A DNA stretch of 64,000 bases from the NCBI RefSeq assembly GCF_018854015.1, contig NZ_JAAXYO010000016.1, forward strand, positions 1 to 64,000. Direction: 5' to 3'. Positions 43,037 to 52,002 of the stretch are shown piece after piece. The notes under the pieces are model-generated. The model did not search any database, had not been told where the DNA came from, and was given only the letters and a program-made list of their open reading frames with translations. Position 1 is the stretch's first letter, and every line of letters starts with the position of its first letter. Source of the DNA: Igneacidithiobacillus copahuensis. GTDB taxonomy: Bacteria; Pseudomonadota; Gammaproteobacteria; Acidithiobacillales; Acidithiobacillaceae. The translations under genes and the position numbers were made by a program.

Positions 43037-44164
43037 ATGCAATTTCTCGACGAAGTCCGCATCGTGGTTGGCGCCGGCAATGGTGGCCACGGCTCTGTCA
43101 GCTTTCGTCGGGAGAAATTCATCCCCTTCGGCGGACCGGATGGCGGCGATGGTGGGCGGGGCGGTGACGTCTACCTCGTGGCCCAGGAGAACCTCAACAC
43201 CCTCATCGATTTCCGTTACCAGCGGCGCTATCGTGCCGAAAACGGTCATGGTGGTGCCGGTCGACAGATGACGGGGCGGGCTGGGAAGGATCTGGAAATT
43301 GCCGTCCCCGTCGGCACGCTGGTTTATGACGAAGACACCCGTGAACTACTTGGCGATCTGCGCGAAAACCAGCAGCGCCTCCTGATCGCCAAGGGCGGAC
43401 GCGGTGGGCATGGCAATCTCTGGTACAAGACCAGTGTCAACCGCGCACCCCGCCAGTTTGAAAAAGGTGGCATTGGGGAGGAGCGCAACCTGCGTCTGGA
43501 ACTGCGCCTGCTTGCCGACGTCGGCCTGCTGGGCCTGCCCAATGCCGGCAAAAGTACCTTCATCCGCGCCGTCAGTGCTGCCAAACCCAAGGTTGCCAGT
43601 TACCCCTTCACCACCCTGCACCCGCAGCTTGGCGTGGTGCGCGTGGGGGAACACGAATCCTTTGTCCTCGCCGATATCCCCGGCCTGATTCCCGGTGCTG
43701 CCGAGGGTGCGGGCCTTGGCACCCGCTTTCTCCGCCATTTGCGCCGTACCCGGCTGCTACTGCACTTGGTCGACATCGCCCCCCTGGAAGAAAGTAATCC
43801 GGCACAAAGCGTCGCGGCCCTGGCGTCCGAGCTCGAGGCGTATAGCAGCGAACTAGCCAGCCGCCCGCGCTGGCTGATCGGCAATAAGGCCGATCTCCTG
43901 CCCCTCCCGGAGGCCGAACAACGCTTTCAGGCCATTTGTAAAGAGCTCGCTTGGGAGGGACCCGCATTTCTTGTCTCGGCGGCGACGGGCGCCGGCTGCA
44001 AGGAATTGACGCAAGCCATCTGGCGTGCTCTGCCGGAAATTCCTCCAGCCCCGGAACCCAGCGGTGCCATCGACTGGTACGACGAGGAAGATGCTGCCGA
44101 AGAGGGTGACTGGGACGAAGAGGATTGGGGCGACGCCGATTGGGAGGATGAGGAAGAGGAATGA
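43037..44164 (+). CDS. obgE: GTPase Obg/CgtA
   Basis: Ribosome-associated GTPase for 50S maturation and stress signalling. 375 residues: Gly-rich Obg domain (FLDEVRIVVGAGNGGHGSVSFRREKFIPFGGPDGGDGGRGGDVYL), G domain with GLPNAGKST, DIPGLIPGAAEGAGLG and NKAD, and an acidic tail (DEEDAAEEGDWDEEDW). The ATG at 43037 directly follows the rpmA terminator, leaving no independent ribosome site. The stop overlaps proB by 4 bases. Confidence 0.95.
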   Translation: MQFLDEVRIVVGAGNGGHGSVSFRREKFIPFGGPDGGDGGRGGDVYLVAQENLNTLIDFRYQRRYRAENGHGGAGRQMTGRAGKDLEIAVPVGTLVYDEDTRELLGDLRENQQRLLIAKGGRGGHGNLWYKTSVNRAPRQFEKGGIGEERNLRLELRLLADVGLLGLPNAGKSTFIRAVSAAKPKVASYPFTTLHPQLGVVRVGEHESFVLADIPGLIPGAAEGAGLGTRFLRHLRRTRLLLHLVDIAPLEESNPAQSVAALASELEAYSSELASRPRWLIGNKADLLPLPEAEQRFQAICKELAWEGPAFLVSAATGAGCKELTQAIWRALPEIPPAPEPSGAIDWYDEEDAAEEGDWDEEDWGDADWEDEEEE

Positions 44165-45285
44165 GCCGCAGCGAACTCGCCGAAACCCGTCGTTGGGTCG
44201 TCAAGATTGGCAGCAGTCTGCTCACTAATGATGGTAAGGGGCTGAACCATCCCGCCATTGCTGCCTGGGTTGCGCAGCTCAGCGAATTGCACTGCCAGGG
44301 ACTGGAGCTGATCCTGGTCAGTTCCGGCGCCGTGGCAGCAGGCATGGAACGCCTCGGCTGGCAGACCCGCCCACGCGCTCTGGCCGAACTGCAGGCCGCC
44401 GCCAGCATTGGGCAGGCCGCCCTGGTCCAGGTCTATCAGGGATATCTGCAGACGGGCGGCATGATCGGTGCGCAAGTTCTCCTCACCCATGAAGATCTCC
44501 GCGACCGCCAGCGCTACCTCAGTGCCCGCGCCACCCTGCGCACCCTGCTGGAAATGGGAACTCTACCCATCATCAACGAAAATGACGCGGTCGCCAGCGC
44601 GGAACTGCGTTTTGGTGACAACGACACCCTCGCTGCTATGGTGAGCAATCTGCTGGAGGCCGATCTGCTGATCATCCTCACCGACCAGGCGGGCCTATAC
44701 GAGGCCGATCCGCGCCAACACCCGGAGGCCCGACTTCTTCACGAAGTCCGCGCTGGCGACCCGCAGTTGCTGGCCATGGCTGGCGGCGCTGGCAGCAAGG
44801 TCGGAACCGGTGGCATGCGCAGCAAGGTAATGGCTGCAAGCCGAGCGGCACGCTCGGGTACCGCGACGATCGTTGCCAGCGGCCACGAAGCAGACGTGCT
44901 GCTGCGCCTGTACCGAGGGGCGCTACTGGGCACCCGTTTTCAGCCACAAATCCCTCGGCTTGCTGCGCGCAAGCGCTGGTTTGTGGGGCAGTTACGGCCC
45001 ATGGGCACACTCCGGCTCGATGCTGGGGCGGCACGCGTCCTGCGCGAGAAAGGCTCCAGCCTGCTACCGGTAGGGGTGACGGCTGTCGAGGGAGAGTTTC
45101 AGTGTGGCGACCTGGTCTCCTGCCTGGATCCCGAAGGACAGGAGATCGCCCGCGGCCTGATCAATTTCGCCAGCGCCGAAGTGGCGGCCCGCTTGGGGAA
45201 AAACAGCGCCGAGATTACCGAGCTGTTTGGCGAGCAGGAGGCGGTGGAACTCATCCACCGCGACAACCTCGCCCTGCTCCCCTGA
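44161..45285 (+). CDS. proB: Glutamate 5-kinase
   Basis: First enzyme of proline synthesis, phosphorylating glutamate. 374 residues: amino acid kinase domain (WVVKIGSSLLTNDGKGLNHPAI, LILVSSGAVAAGMERLG, INENDAVASAELRFGDNDTLAAMV, GTGGMRSKVMAA) and a C-terminal PUA domain (GTLRLDAGAARVLREKGSSLLPVGVTAVEG). ATG overlaps the obgE stop. proC is about 18 kb away in the same window. Confidence 0.97.
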   Translation: MSRSELAETRRWVVKIGSSLLTNDGKGLNHPAIAAWVAQLSELHCQGLELILVSSGAVAAGMERLGWQTRPRALAELQAAASIGQAALVQVYQGYLQTGGMIGAQVLLTHEDLRDRQRYLSARATLRTLLEMGTLPIINENDAVASAELRFGDNDTLAAMVSNLLEADLLIILTDQAGLYEADPRQHPEARLLHEVRAGDPQLLAMAGGAGSKVGTGGMRSKVMAASRAARSGTATIVASGHEADVLLRLYRGALLGTRFQPQIPRLAARKRWFVGQLRPMGTLRLDAGAARVLREKGSSLLPVGVTAVEGEFQCGDLVSCLDPEGQEIARGLINFASAEVAARLGKNSAEITELFGEQEAVELIHRDNLALLP

Positions 45286-45292
45286 GGACGTT

Positions 45293-46249
45293 CTAGATGT
45301 GCCCTTCGGGGGCAAGTACACAGGAATGCGCGCTATCGCCGGTTTCCACCTGCAGGGTGGGATGATGGATCTGAAAGTGCTCTGCCAGCTCTTCGGCAAG
45401 CTCGTGCAAAAAATCGTCGCCGCGCGGCCCATCTGGCATTAACAGATGGGCTGTCAGGGCATTTTCACTGGTGCTCATGGCCCAGATGTGCAGATCGTGC
45501 ACCTCCTGCACCCCGGGCTGGGCAAGGAGAAAATGCCGCACAGCAAGAGGATCGATCCCTCTGGGCACGGCATTGAGGGCAAGACCGACCGACTCCTGCA
45601 GCACGCCCCAGGTAAACCAGACAATAAAGGCACTGACCAGAATACTGGTGGCGGCATCAAGCCAGAGCCAGCCGGTGAACAGAATAGTAATGCCCGTGAA
45701 TACGACCCCTAGCGACAGCGCGGCATCCCCCGCCATGTGCAGAAAGGCGGCGCGCAGATTGAGATCCTCTTTTTGCCCGGCGACGAAGAGGAGAGCCGTC
45801 GCGGTGTTGATGATCACACCGACGGCCGCCACGACGATGATATCCCAGGCGGCGACTGGCGCCGGGTGCATTAGGCGTAGGATGGCTTCCCAGACGATAC
45901 CGCCGGTGACCAGGAGCAGAAACACCGAATTGCCCAAGGCCGACAGGATCGAGGCTCCGCGCAGGCCGTAGGTAAAGCGCAGGGAAGGAGAACGCTGCGC
46001 CAGCTTGCTTCCCCCCCAGGCCAGGAGCAGGCCAAAAACATCCGCAAAGTTGTGTCCGGCGTCTGCCAACAAGGCGAGGGAGTCTCCCAGAATGCCAAAC
46101 GCAATCTCTACCAAAACGAAGGCAACGTTCAGAGCGATGCCGATGGCGAAGGCGCGACCAAAATTTGCTGGCGCATGGTGATGGTGGGCATGGTGACCAT
46201 GCCCATGCGAATGGTGTTGGTGCTCCAAACCCTCTGCCGTGTGCTGCAT
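45293..46249 (-). CDS. CDF-family divalent metal cation exporter
   Basis: About 318 residues. His-rich N-terminus (HQHHSHGHGHHAHHHH), six membrane helices with the metal site motifs HxxxD in helix 2 (DAGHNFADVFG) and helix 5 (HMAGDAALSLG), and a C-terminal cytoplasmic domain (VHDLHIWAMSTSENALTAHLL). Closest in pattern to CzcD/ZitB zinc/cadmium/cobalt exporters. ATG 46249 has GGAG upstream; longer starts rejected. Converges on proB. Confidence 0.9.
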   Translation of the reverse strand: MQHTAEGLEHQHHSHGHGHHAHHHHAPANFGRAFAIGIALNVAFVLVEIAFGILGDSLALLADAGHNFADVFGLLLAWGGSKLAQRSPSLRFTYGLRGASILSALGNSVFLLLVTGGIVWEAILRLMHPAPVAAWDIIVVAAVGVIINTATALLFVAGQKEDLNLRAAFLHMAGDAALSLGVVFTGITILFTGWLWLDAATSILVSAFIVWFTWGVLQESVGLALNAVPRGIDPLAVRHFLLAQPGVQEVHDLHIWAMSTSENALTAHLLMPDGPRGDDFLHELAEELAEHFQIHHPTLQVETGDSAHSCVLAPEGHI

Positions 46250-46361
46250 TTCTCCTCCCCGAGATGGTATGTGTCGTAGTGTACGCATCGCTGCAGACGC
46301 TTGCACTCTCGGCGCAGAGCTGCGTTAATATTGGCAGAGCGTCTGCGCACGGAGTCAAATC

Positions 46362-47240
46362 ATGAAGCGCGTCTTTTTGTTTCTGGCAACCAATCTTGCC
46401 ATCCTGCTGATCCTCAGCATTTCCTGGACCATTCTCTCGCATCTCTTTGGCTTTGATCAGGCCAGAGCGGGAGTCCACCTGCCGACCCTGCTGATCTTTT
46501 CCTTGGTTTTTGGCTTTGGCGGTGCATTCATTTCCCTGCTGATGTCGAAGTGGATGGCCAAGCGCAGCGTCGGTGCCGAAGTCATCCAGCAGCCACGTAA
46601 CCCCACCGAACAATGGCTGGTGCAGACCGTGCAGCGCCACGCGACTGCCGCCGGCATTGGCATGCCCGAAGTCGCGATCTATCCCTCGCCCGAGATCAAC
46701 GCCTTTGCCACCGGTGCCAGTCGGAATCACGCCCTGGTTGCCGTCAGTACTGGCCTATTGCAGCAGATGAATGCCGATGAGGCAGAGGCCGTGCTCGGAC
46801 ATGAAATTGGGCACATCGCCAACGGCGACATGGTCACCCTTACCTTGATTCAGGGCGTGGTCAATACCTTCGTCATCTTCTTCGCCCGCATCATTGGCAA
46901 TCTGGTAGACCGCGTGGTGTTTCGCAATGAAGAGGGCAATGGCATCGCCTACTGGATTACCACCATCGTCGCCGAAATGGTCCTTGGCGTGCTGGCCAGC
47001 ATCATTGTCTTGTGGTTTTCCCGCCAGCGGGAATTTCGCGCCGATGCCGCCGGTGCCCGCTTTGCCGGGCGCAACAAGATGATCGCCGCCCTGGAACGCC
47101 TGCGCGCGTCCCACGAAGAAAGCCATCTACCCAAGGCCATGACGGCCTTCGGCATTCTCGGACATGGCGGCCTTTCGCGCCTGTTCATGAGTCATCCGCC
47201 CCTGGAGGAGCGTATTGCGGCCCTGCGCCAGCAGCGCTAG
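46362..47240 (+). CDS. htpX: Membrane zinc metalloprotease HtpX
   Basis: 292 residues. Two N-terminal membrane helices, the zinc motif HEIGHIANGD, two more helices, and the later Glu in FRADAAGARFAG. M48 protease that removes misfolded inner-membrane proteins with FtsH. The C-terminus SHPPLEERIAALRQQR is family-typical. Confidence 0.95.
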   Translation: MKRVFLFLATNLAILLILSISWTILSHLFGFDQARAGVHLPTLLIFSLVFGFGGAFISLLMSKWMAKRSVGAEVIQQPRNPTEQWLVQTVQRHATAAGIGMPEVAIYPSPEINAFATGASRNHALVAVSTGLLQQMNADEAEAVLGHEIGHIANGDMVTLTLIQGVVNTFVIFFARIIGNLVDRVVFRNEEGNGIAYWITTIVAEMVLGVLASIIVLWFSRQREFRADAAGARFAGRNKMIAALERLRASHEESHLPKAMTAFGILGHGGLSRLFMSHPPLEERIAALRQQR

Positions 47241-47268
47241 AAACGAGCCGTTATCAGAAGCAGGGGGT

Positions 47269-47712
47269 TCAGCTACCCTGCCCTTCCAGGGAGCAGACGC
47301 CCTTCTCTTGCATTCCTTTGCAGGTGCCGTAGAGAGAAAGGCTGTGGTCGGTGATGTGGAAGCCACGCTCGGCAGCGATCTGCAGCTGCCGGTTTTCCAG
47401 GGTTTGATCAAAAAACTCGAGGACTTTGCCACAGGCGGTACAGACCATGTGGTCGTGATGACCACTTTCATTGAGTTCAAAGACCGCGCGATCGCCTTCA
47501 AAATGGTGGCGACGCACCAGACCCGCCATCTCGAACTGGGTCATGACGCGGTAGACGGTGGCCAGGCCCACCTCTTCTCCGGCATCGAGCAGCTGCCGGT
47601 AGACCTCCTCCGCTGTCAGATGGCGCGTATCGCTGGCCTCGAGAATCTGCAGGATCCGCAGGCGCGGCAGGGTGGCCTTCAGACCAGCCCGTTTCAGTTC
47701 TTCACTATTCAT
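47269..47712 (-). CDS. fur: Ferric uptake regulator Fur
   Basis: 147 residues. Winged helix with LKATLPRLRILQILEASDTRHLTAEEVYRQLLDAGEEVGLATVYRVMTQFEMAGLV, then the dimer/metal domain with HHFEGDRAVFELNESGHHDHMVCTACGKVLEF (His and CxxC metal ligands). Iron-responsive repressor controlling uptake genes and possibly the TonB cluster. ATG 47712 fits the family; an upstream extension would overlap bamE. Divergent from bamE across 67 bp, an arrangement seen in other proteobacteria. Confidence 0.93.
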   Translation of the reverse strand: MNSEELKRAGLKATLPRLRILQILEASDTRHLTAEEVYRQLLDAGEEVGLATVYRVMTQFEMAGLVRRHHFEGDRAVFELNESGHHDHMVCTACGKVLEFFDQTLENRQLQIAAERGFHITDHSLSLYGTCKGMQEKGVCSLEGQGS

Positions 47713-47779
47713 CCGTTCCAATGGCAAGTAGCGCGTTCTTTTAGTAGCATAGTGGCACCGTACGCCTAAGACAAGGATC

Positions 47780-48115
47780 ATGCGCACATTCTCTTTTCTC
47801 GCGAGCACCCTCCTTCTCTGCACCACCCTGAGCGCCTGCAGTATTTATCGCGTCAATGTGCAGCAAGGTAACGTCGTCAGTCAGAAAGAACTGGCGCAAA
47901 TCCACAAAGGCATGGACAAGGCCGAGGTCAGCGCGGTGTTGGGCGCGCCTTTACTACAGGATCCCTGGAGCTCCGATGAATGGGTCTACAGCTACAGTGA
48001 CAAGCCTGCTTACGGCAGTACCACAGTGCGCAACGTCATCCTGCATTTCAGTCGGGACGGCAGCTTGCAAAGTATCAGCGGCGACGTAAAGGCACTCGCC
48101 GGCGAAAAGGGCTGA
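47780..48115 (+). CDS. bamE: Outer membrane protein assembly factor BamE
   Basis: 111-residue lipoprotein (lipobox LSAC) with the SmpA/OmlA fold: YRVNVQQGNVVSQKELAQIHKGMDKAEVSAVLGAPLLQDP, then DEWVYSYSDK. Component of the BAM complex inserting beta-barrels. The adjoining fur, ratA and smpB repeat a conserved neighbourhood. Confidence 0.95.
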   Translation: MRTFSFLASTLLLCTTLSACSIYRVNVQQGNVVSQKELAQIHKGMDKAEVSAVLGAPLLQDPWSSDEWVYSYSDKPAYGSTTVRNVILHFSRDGSLQSISGDVKALAGEKG

Positions 48116-48123
48116 CAAAGCGC

Positions 48124-48579
48124 TCAGCCTGGTTTTTTTGCCAGACGCGGGCTGCCATATACCTGCCGTGCCCGCTGTCCAAAGCGCTGCACCATGGTTT
48201 CGGCGGCCTGTTTGAAGATTGGCTCCAGGAATGCGCCGATGAGACGGCTGGCGAATTCAAAGCGCATGTCCAGGGTCACGCGTGTGCCACCCTCCACTGG
48301 CTCGAGTTGCCAGAGCCCTTCCAAAAAACGAAAGGGACCGTCGACCAGTCGCACCTCGGCCAGCTTGGGACGCTGGTAGCGGTTGCGCGTGGAAAAGGCT
48401 TTACCGAAAGAATTGTGGGCGATGCGGATCTCGGCCACCACTTCATCGCCACGATCCTGCAGGATACGGGTGGCGCCACACCAGGGCAGGAATTGCGGAT
48501 AACTGCGAATATCTTCGACCAGGGCAAAAATCTCTTCGGCGCTGTAGGGCAACACCGCCGACTTGCGGATATGGTGCAT
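48124..48579 (-). CDS. RatA/COQ10 START-domain protein
   Basis: 151 residues. MHHIRKSAVLPYSAEEIFALVEDIRSYPQFLPWC and TRVTLDMRFEFASRLIGAFLEPIFKQAAETMVQRF match the polyketide-cyclase/COQ10 family. In E. coli RatA inhibits 70S assembly; the mitochondrial homologue Coq10 binds ubiquinone. GAGGAG lies upstream of ATG 48579. Converges on bamE. Confidence 0.88.
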   Translation of the reverse strand: MHHIRKSAVLPYSAEEIFALVEDIRSYPQFLPWCGATRILQDRGDEVVAEIRIAHNSFGKAFSTRNRYQRPKLAEVRLVDGPFRFLEGLWQLEPVEGGTRVTLDMRFEFASRLIGAFLEPIFKQAAETMVQRFGQRARQVYGSPRLAKKPG

Positions 48580-48592
48580 CAAGCTCCTCGAC

Positions 48593-49735
48593 TCAGTAGC
48601 GGCGCGAGCCCAGCGCCCGCGCCTGAATGCGACGATCGACCTGGGCCAGCAACCATTCCAGCGGACGTCGCCACCAGGACCGGCGTTGCCAGTGCTCCGC
48701 CGAAATTTCCCGAGAGCGGGCAAACTCGCGCAGAAACAGGGTACGCAGCGAGGCCAGGGGAAGCAGACCTTTTACTTCGAGATTGAGCTCGCGGTTGAAC
48801 CAAAGGCTCAGAAAATCGAGATTGGCCGAACCGACCGCTCCCCACTGACCATCCACCAGAATGTACTTGGCGTGCAGAAAGCTTTCCTGATATTCATACA
48901 CCCGCACGCGATGTCGCAACAGTTTTTGATAATACGCCTGAATGCCGAGGCGCAAAAGAGGATGATCGGTCACCCGGCCCGCCAGCAGCACGCGCACATC
49001 CACGCCACGACGCACGGCGCCATACAGGGCTGAGAGAACGATGGGATCGGGGTTGAAGTAGGGAGTAGCGATCCACAGACTCTCCCGCGCCGAGCGGAAG
49101 GCGGCGAGATAGCGCCGGCGGATCGTAAAGCGATCCGGTGGCGAACCCGCCAGCAAGCGTACTATAGCGTCTGCATGACGGTCTGGGGCTTCGCTGGGAG
49201 CGGCGCGCAACTCCTTGTGCGATAGTGGACGGTTTTTCAGAAACAGGCGACGGACCAGAGGCACGATCGGCCCGCGACAGGCAAAAAGCACATCGCGGTA
49301 GGGAAGCTGCCCCGGATCGCCGCGTAGCCAGGCATCGGCAAGGGCAAAACCGCCCACCGCCAACCATTGTTGGTCGATGAGCACAATGCGACGGTGACTG
49401 CGGCGCAGGCTCTTTTCCCAACCGCGCCAGCCGAGGCGGTGATACCATTCGAAAGTGCCACCGGCGGCACGCAATTTCTGAATCCAGCGCTCGGGAAATC
49501 CGCGACTACCCACCGCATCGAGACGCAGATGCACGAGCACACCATCGCGCGCCTTCGCGCAGAGGATGTCAAAAACTTCTTCCGGCCAATTGCCCGCCTG
49601 GAAGATATAGTTCTCGAAGAGAATTTCCTGTTCCGCAGAGCGCAGCTTTTCCACCAGATGGCGCGCAATGACTGGCATCTCCGTCAGCAGGGTCCAGTCC
49701 TCCGCCGGCAGCCAGGCCGGGTTACGCCGCGTCAT
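48593..49735 (-). CDS. Phospholipase D-like/cardiolipin synthase ClsB-type protein
   Basis: About 380 residues with two PLD domains. The second HKD motif is canonical (LHAKYILVDGQWGAVGSAN). The first reads SHRRIVLIDQQWLAVGG, so the Lys of HxK is Arg. ClsB-type enzymes transfer phosphatidyl groups in cardiolipin synthesis. Activity here may be altered. ATG at 49735 (MTRRNPAW). It is followed by ratA at 13 bp on the same strand. Confidence 0.82.
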   Translation of the reverse strand: MTRRNPAWLPAEDWTLLTEMPVIARHLVEKLRSAEQEILFENYIFQAGNWPEEVFDILCAKARDGVLVHLRLDAVGSRGFPERWIQKLRAAGGTFEWYHRLGWRGWEKSLRRSHRRIVLIDQQWLAVGGFALADAWLRGDPGQLPYRDVLFACRGPIVPLVRRLFLKNRPLSHKELRAAPSEAPDRHADAIVRLLAGSPPDRFTIRRRYLAAFRSARESLWIATPYFNPDPIVLSALYGAVRRGVDVRVLLAGRVTDHPLLRLGIQAYYQKLLRHRVRVYEYQESFLHAKYILVDGQWGAVGSANLDFLSLWFNRELNLEVKGLLPLASLRTLFLREFARSREISAEHWQRRSWWRRPLEWLLAQVDRRIQARALGSRRY

Positions 49736-49889
49736 CTCTCCCCTCCCCAATGTTCGGCATTGCTCAAACCTTCGCCGGGTCTTCCCGCTGGCAGTCTAAC
49801 CCCAGGCACCCCGCAGGGGCTATGGCGCCTTGTGCGCTGCGCCGCGCTTTGCGCTAAGATCGCCCCTCTGATCCAGAGCTTGGGATGTC

Positions 49890-50354
49890 ATGAGCAGCAG
49901 CACCATTGCCCTCAATCGTGAGGCGAGACATGAGTACTTTATCGAGGAGCGCTTCGAGGCCGGCATCGCCCTCGAAGGGTGGGAAGTAAAGTCCCTGCGC
50001 GCCGGACGCCTGCAGCTCAAGGACAGCTATGTGGTGATCAAAAACGGAGAGCTTTGGCTCCTGGGCGCGCATGTCAGCCCGCTACCCACTGCCAGCACCC
50101 ACATCCAACCGGATCCGACCCGTACCCGCAAGTTGCTGATGCATCGTCTGGAAATCAATCGCCTGATTGGTGCCGTCGAGCGCAAAGGCTTTACCATCGT
50201 CCCTCTGGCGATGTACTGGAAGCAGGGGCGCGCCAAGACCGAGATCGCCCTGGTCAAGGGCAAACAGGCACACGACAAGCGCGCCACTCTGAAAGAACGC
50301 GAATGGCAGCGGGACAAGGCGCGCATTCTGAAAGGTGGCGCACGCGATGGCTAA
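49890..50354 (+). CDS. smpB: SsrA-binding protein SmpB
   Basis: 154 residues: NREARHEYFIEERFEAGIALEGWEVKSLRAGRLQLKDSYV and the basic C-terminal tail (KGKQAHDKRATLKEREWQRDKARIL) that occupies the decoding centre. Delivers tmRNA to stalled ribosomes. The ssrA gene is not in the window. Overlaps the next gene by 8 bp. The 154 bp upstream contain a weak promoter-like TTGTGC/TAAGAT pair. Confidence 0.97.
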   Translation: MSSSTIALNREARHEYFIEERFEAGIALEGWEVKSLRAGRLQLKDSYVVIKNGELWLLGAHVSPLPTASTHIQPDPTRTRKLLMHRLEINRLIGAVERKGFTIVPLAMYWKQGRAKTEIALVKGKQAHDKRATLKEREWQRDKARILKGGARDG

Positions 50355-52002
50355 GACGCAGAAGAACGGCGAGCACCATCTTCTCCATGCCCTGCTGCTC
50401 TTCGTCTTTGCCTTCTGGCTTTTTGCTTTCCATACCGGCGACGCGAGTCTTTGGGACATCGACGAGCCGAACAACGCCCAGTGTCTGAAGGAGATGATCG
50501 CCCACAACAACTACGTGGTGCCTACCTTCAATGGCCAGTTGCGACCGGACAAGCCTGTTCTCAATTACTGGTTGATGGACCTGGGAGTACGTGCCCTGGG
50601 CATGAATAGTTGGGGGCTGCGCATCGGTTCGGTGCTCATGGGCGCACTCCTCGTACTGTATTTGACGCTGACCCTGCGGCGTCTGCTTGGAGCACGCGCG
50701 GCTCTGCTCACTGGCCTGTTTACCGCCACCGCACTGCACAGTCAGATCATCTTTCGCGCCGCCGTCCCCGACCCCCTGGTCATCCTCTTTACTACCGTCG
50801 CTTTGCTGGCCTATCTGCGCGGCTACCTCTACCCGGAGGAACGGCGCTGGCAGTATCTCCTGTCCTATGCCGCCATGGCCCTGGGCACCCTCACGGAGGG
50901 ACCGATCTTTTTCCTGCTGCCCGGCCTGATCATTGTCGTCTTTCTGCTGCTGCGCCGCGATTTGCCGCATCTGTGGCGGCAGGGGCAGCTGCGCTGGGGC
51001 CTGCCGATCTTTTTGCTGCTCACCCTGCCCTGGTACATTGCCGTGGGAATCGAGACCCACTGGCGCTGGGATCTGCTCTTCATTGCCCAGCAAAATGTAG
51101 CCCGCTACACCGGCGCCATGCAGGGACATCAAGGGCCCATCGTCTATTATCTGTTCACGACCTTCCTCGGCCTGCTACCCTGGTCAGTGTTTTTTCCCCA
51201 GATGTTCGCCACCTTGTGGTTGCAGCGGAAAGAGTATTTCCGTTCGCGCCCAGACCTGCTCTTCTTTGGGCTCTGGGCGGGGATCTGGATTGCTTTTTTC
51301 AGTCTGGGCGCGACCAAGTTGCCCAATTATGTCTGGGAGGCCTATCCGCCTCTACTCGCCCTCCTCGCCTGGCGCATGGACCTTGCCTTGAGTGGTGTCC
51401 ACGCCTTTTGCGGGCGTGGCATCATCGCCTCATTGCTCGGCCTGGCGGCAATCGGCGGCATCCTGCTCGGGCTGGGCGCCACGCTGGTACCGCAAAGCTT
51501 GCCACCGCTCGGCTCGGTCGCCTATCTGGGCTTGCCCTATCTACTTGCCGCCGTCGTCGGCCTGTATTTTGTCTATCGGCAGCAATTCCTGGGCGTGATC
51601 GGCAGCCTGGGGGTAGGAGCCGTTGCCCTGGCCTTCTCTATGATTCTGCTGCTCATGCCCGGCCTCGATCACCTAAAGCCCTCGGTGACCATGGGAGAGA
51701 TGGTGCACAGCATAGAGGGACAGCGGCCCTATGCCATCGCCACCTGGCAGTGGTGGGAGCCGAGCTTCCTGTTTTACGCCGGCCGCGGAGCGATGACTGC
51801 AACACAGATCCAGCAGCCCAAACAACAAATTCCGGCGATTCTGGCAGCCAGCCACGGACCTTTGTTTCTGGCCCTGCCGCAAAAAGATATCGTTGCACTG
51901 CGCCAGGAAATGACTGCTGGGGAGTCGGCAAAAATCCTCTATACTGGCTATGAGATGTACAGTCGTCAGAATATTTCTTTGGTGCGTATCGATGCGAAAT
52001 AA
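50347..52002 (+). CDS. Glycosyltransferase family 39 / ArnT-like membrane protein
   Basis: About 551 residues with a dozen membrane helices. The GT39/GT83 signature occurs near residue 35 (LWDIDEPNNAQCLKEMI) and a second conserved DKPVLNYWLMD block follows, as in PMT/ArnT enzymes that move a sugar from a polyprenyl phosphate to lipid A or protein. The acceptor is unknown. ATG 50347 overlaps smpB by 8 bp; a GTG at 50335 is the alternative. Overlaps the thioredoxin-like gene by 11 bp. Confidence 0.82.
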   Translation: MAKTQKNGEHHLLHALLLFVFAFWLFAFHTGDASLWDIDEPNNAQCLKEMIAHNNYVVPTFNGQLRPDKPVLNYWLMDLGVRALGMNSWGLRIGSVLMGALLVLYLTLTLRRLLGARAALLTGLFTATALHSQIIFRAAVPDPLVILFTTVALLAYLRGYLYPEERRWQYLLSYAAMALGTLTEGPIFFLLPGLIIVVFLLLRRDLPHLWRQGQLRWGLPIFLLLTLPWYIAVGIETHWRWDLLFIAQQNVARYTGAMQGHQGPIVYYLFTTFLGLLPWSVFFPQMFATLWLQRKEYFRSRPDLLFFGLWAGIWIAFFSLGATKLPNYVWEAYPPLLALLAWRMDLALSGVHAFCGRGIIASLLGLAAIGGILLGLGATLVPQSLPPLGSVAYLGLPYLLAAVVGLYFVYRQQFLGVIGSLGVGAVALAFSMILLLMPGLDHLKPSVTMGEMVHSIEGQRPYAIATWQWWEPSFLFYAGRGAMTATQIQQPKQQIPAILAASHGPLFLALPQKDIVALRQEMTAGESAKILYTGYEMYSRQNISLVRIDAK

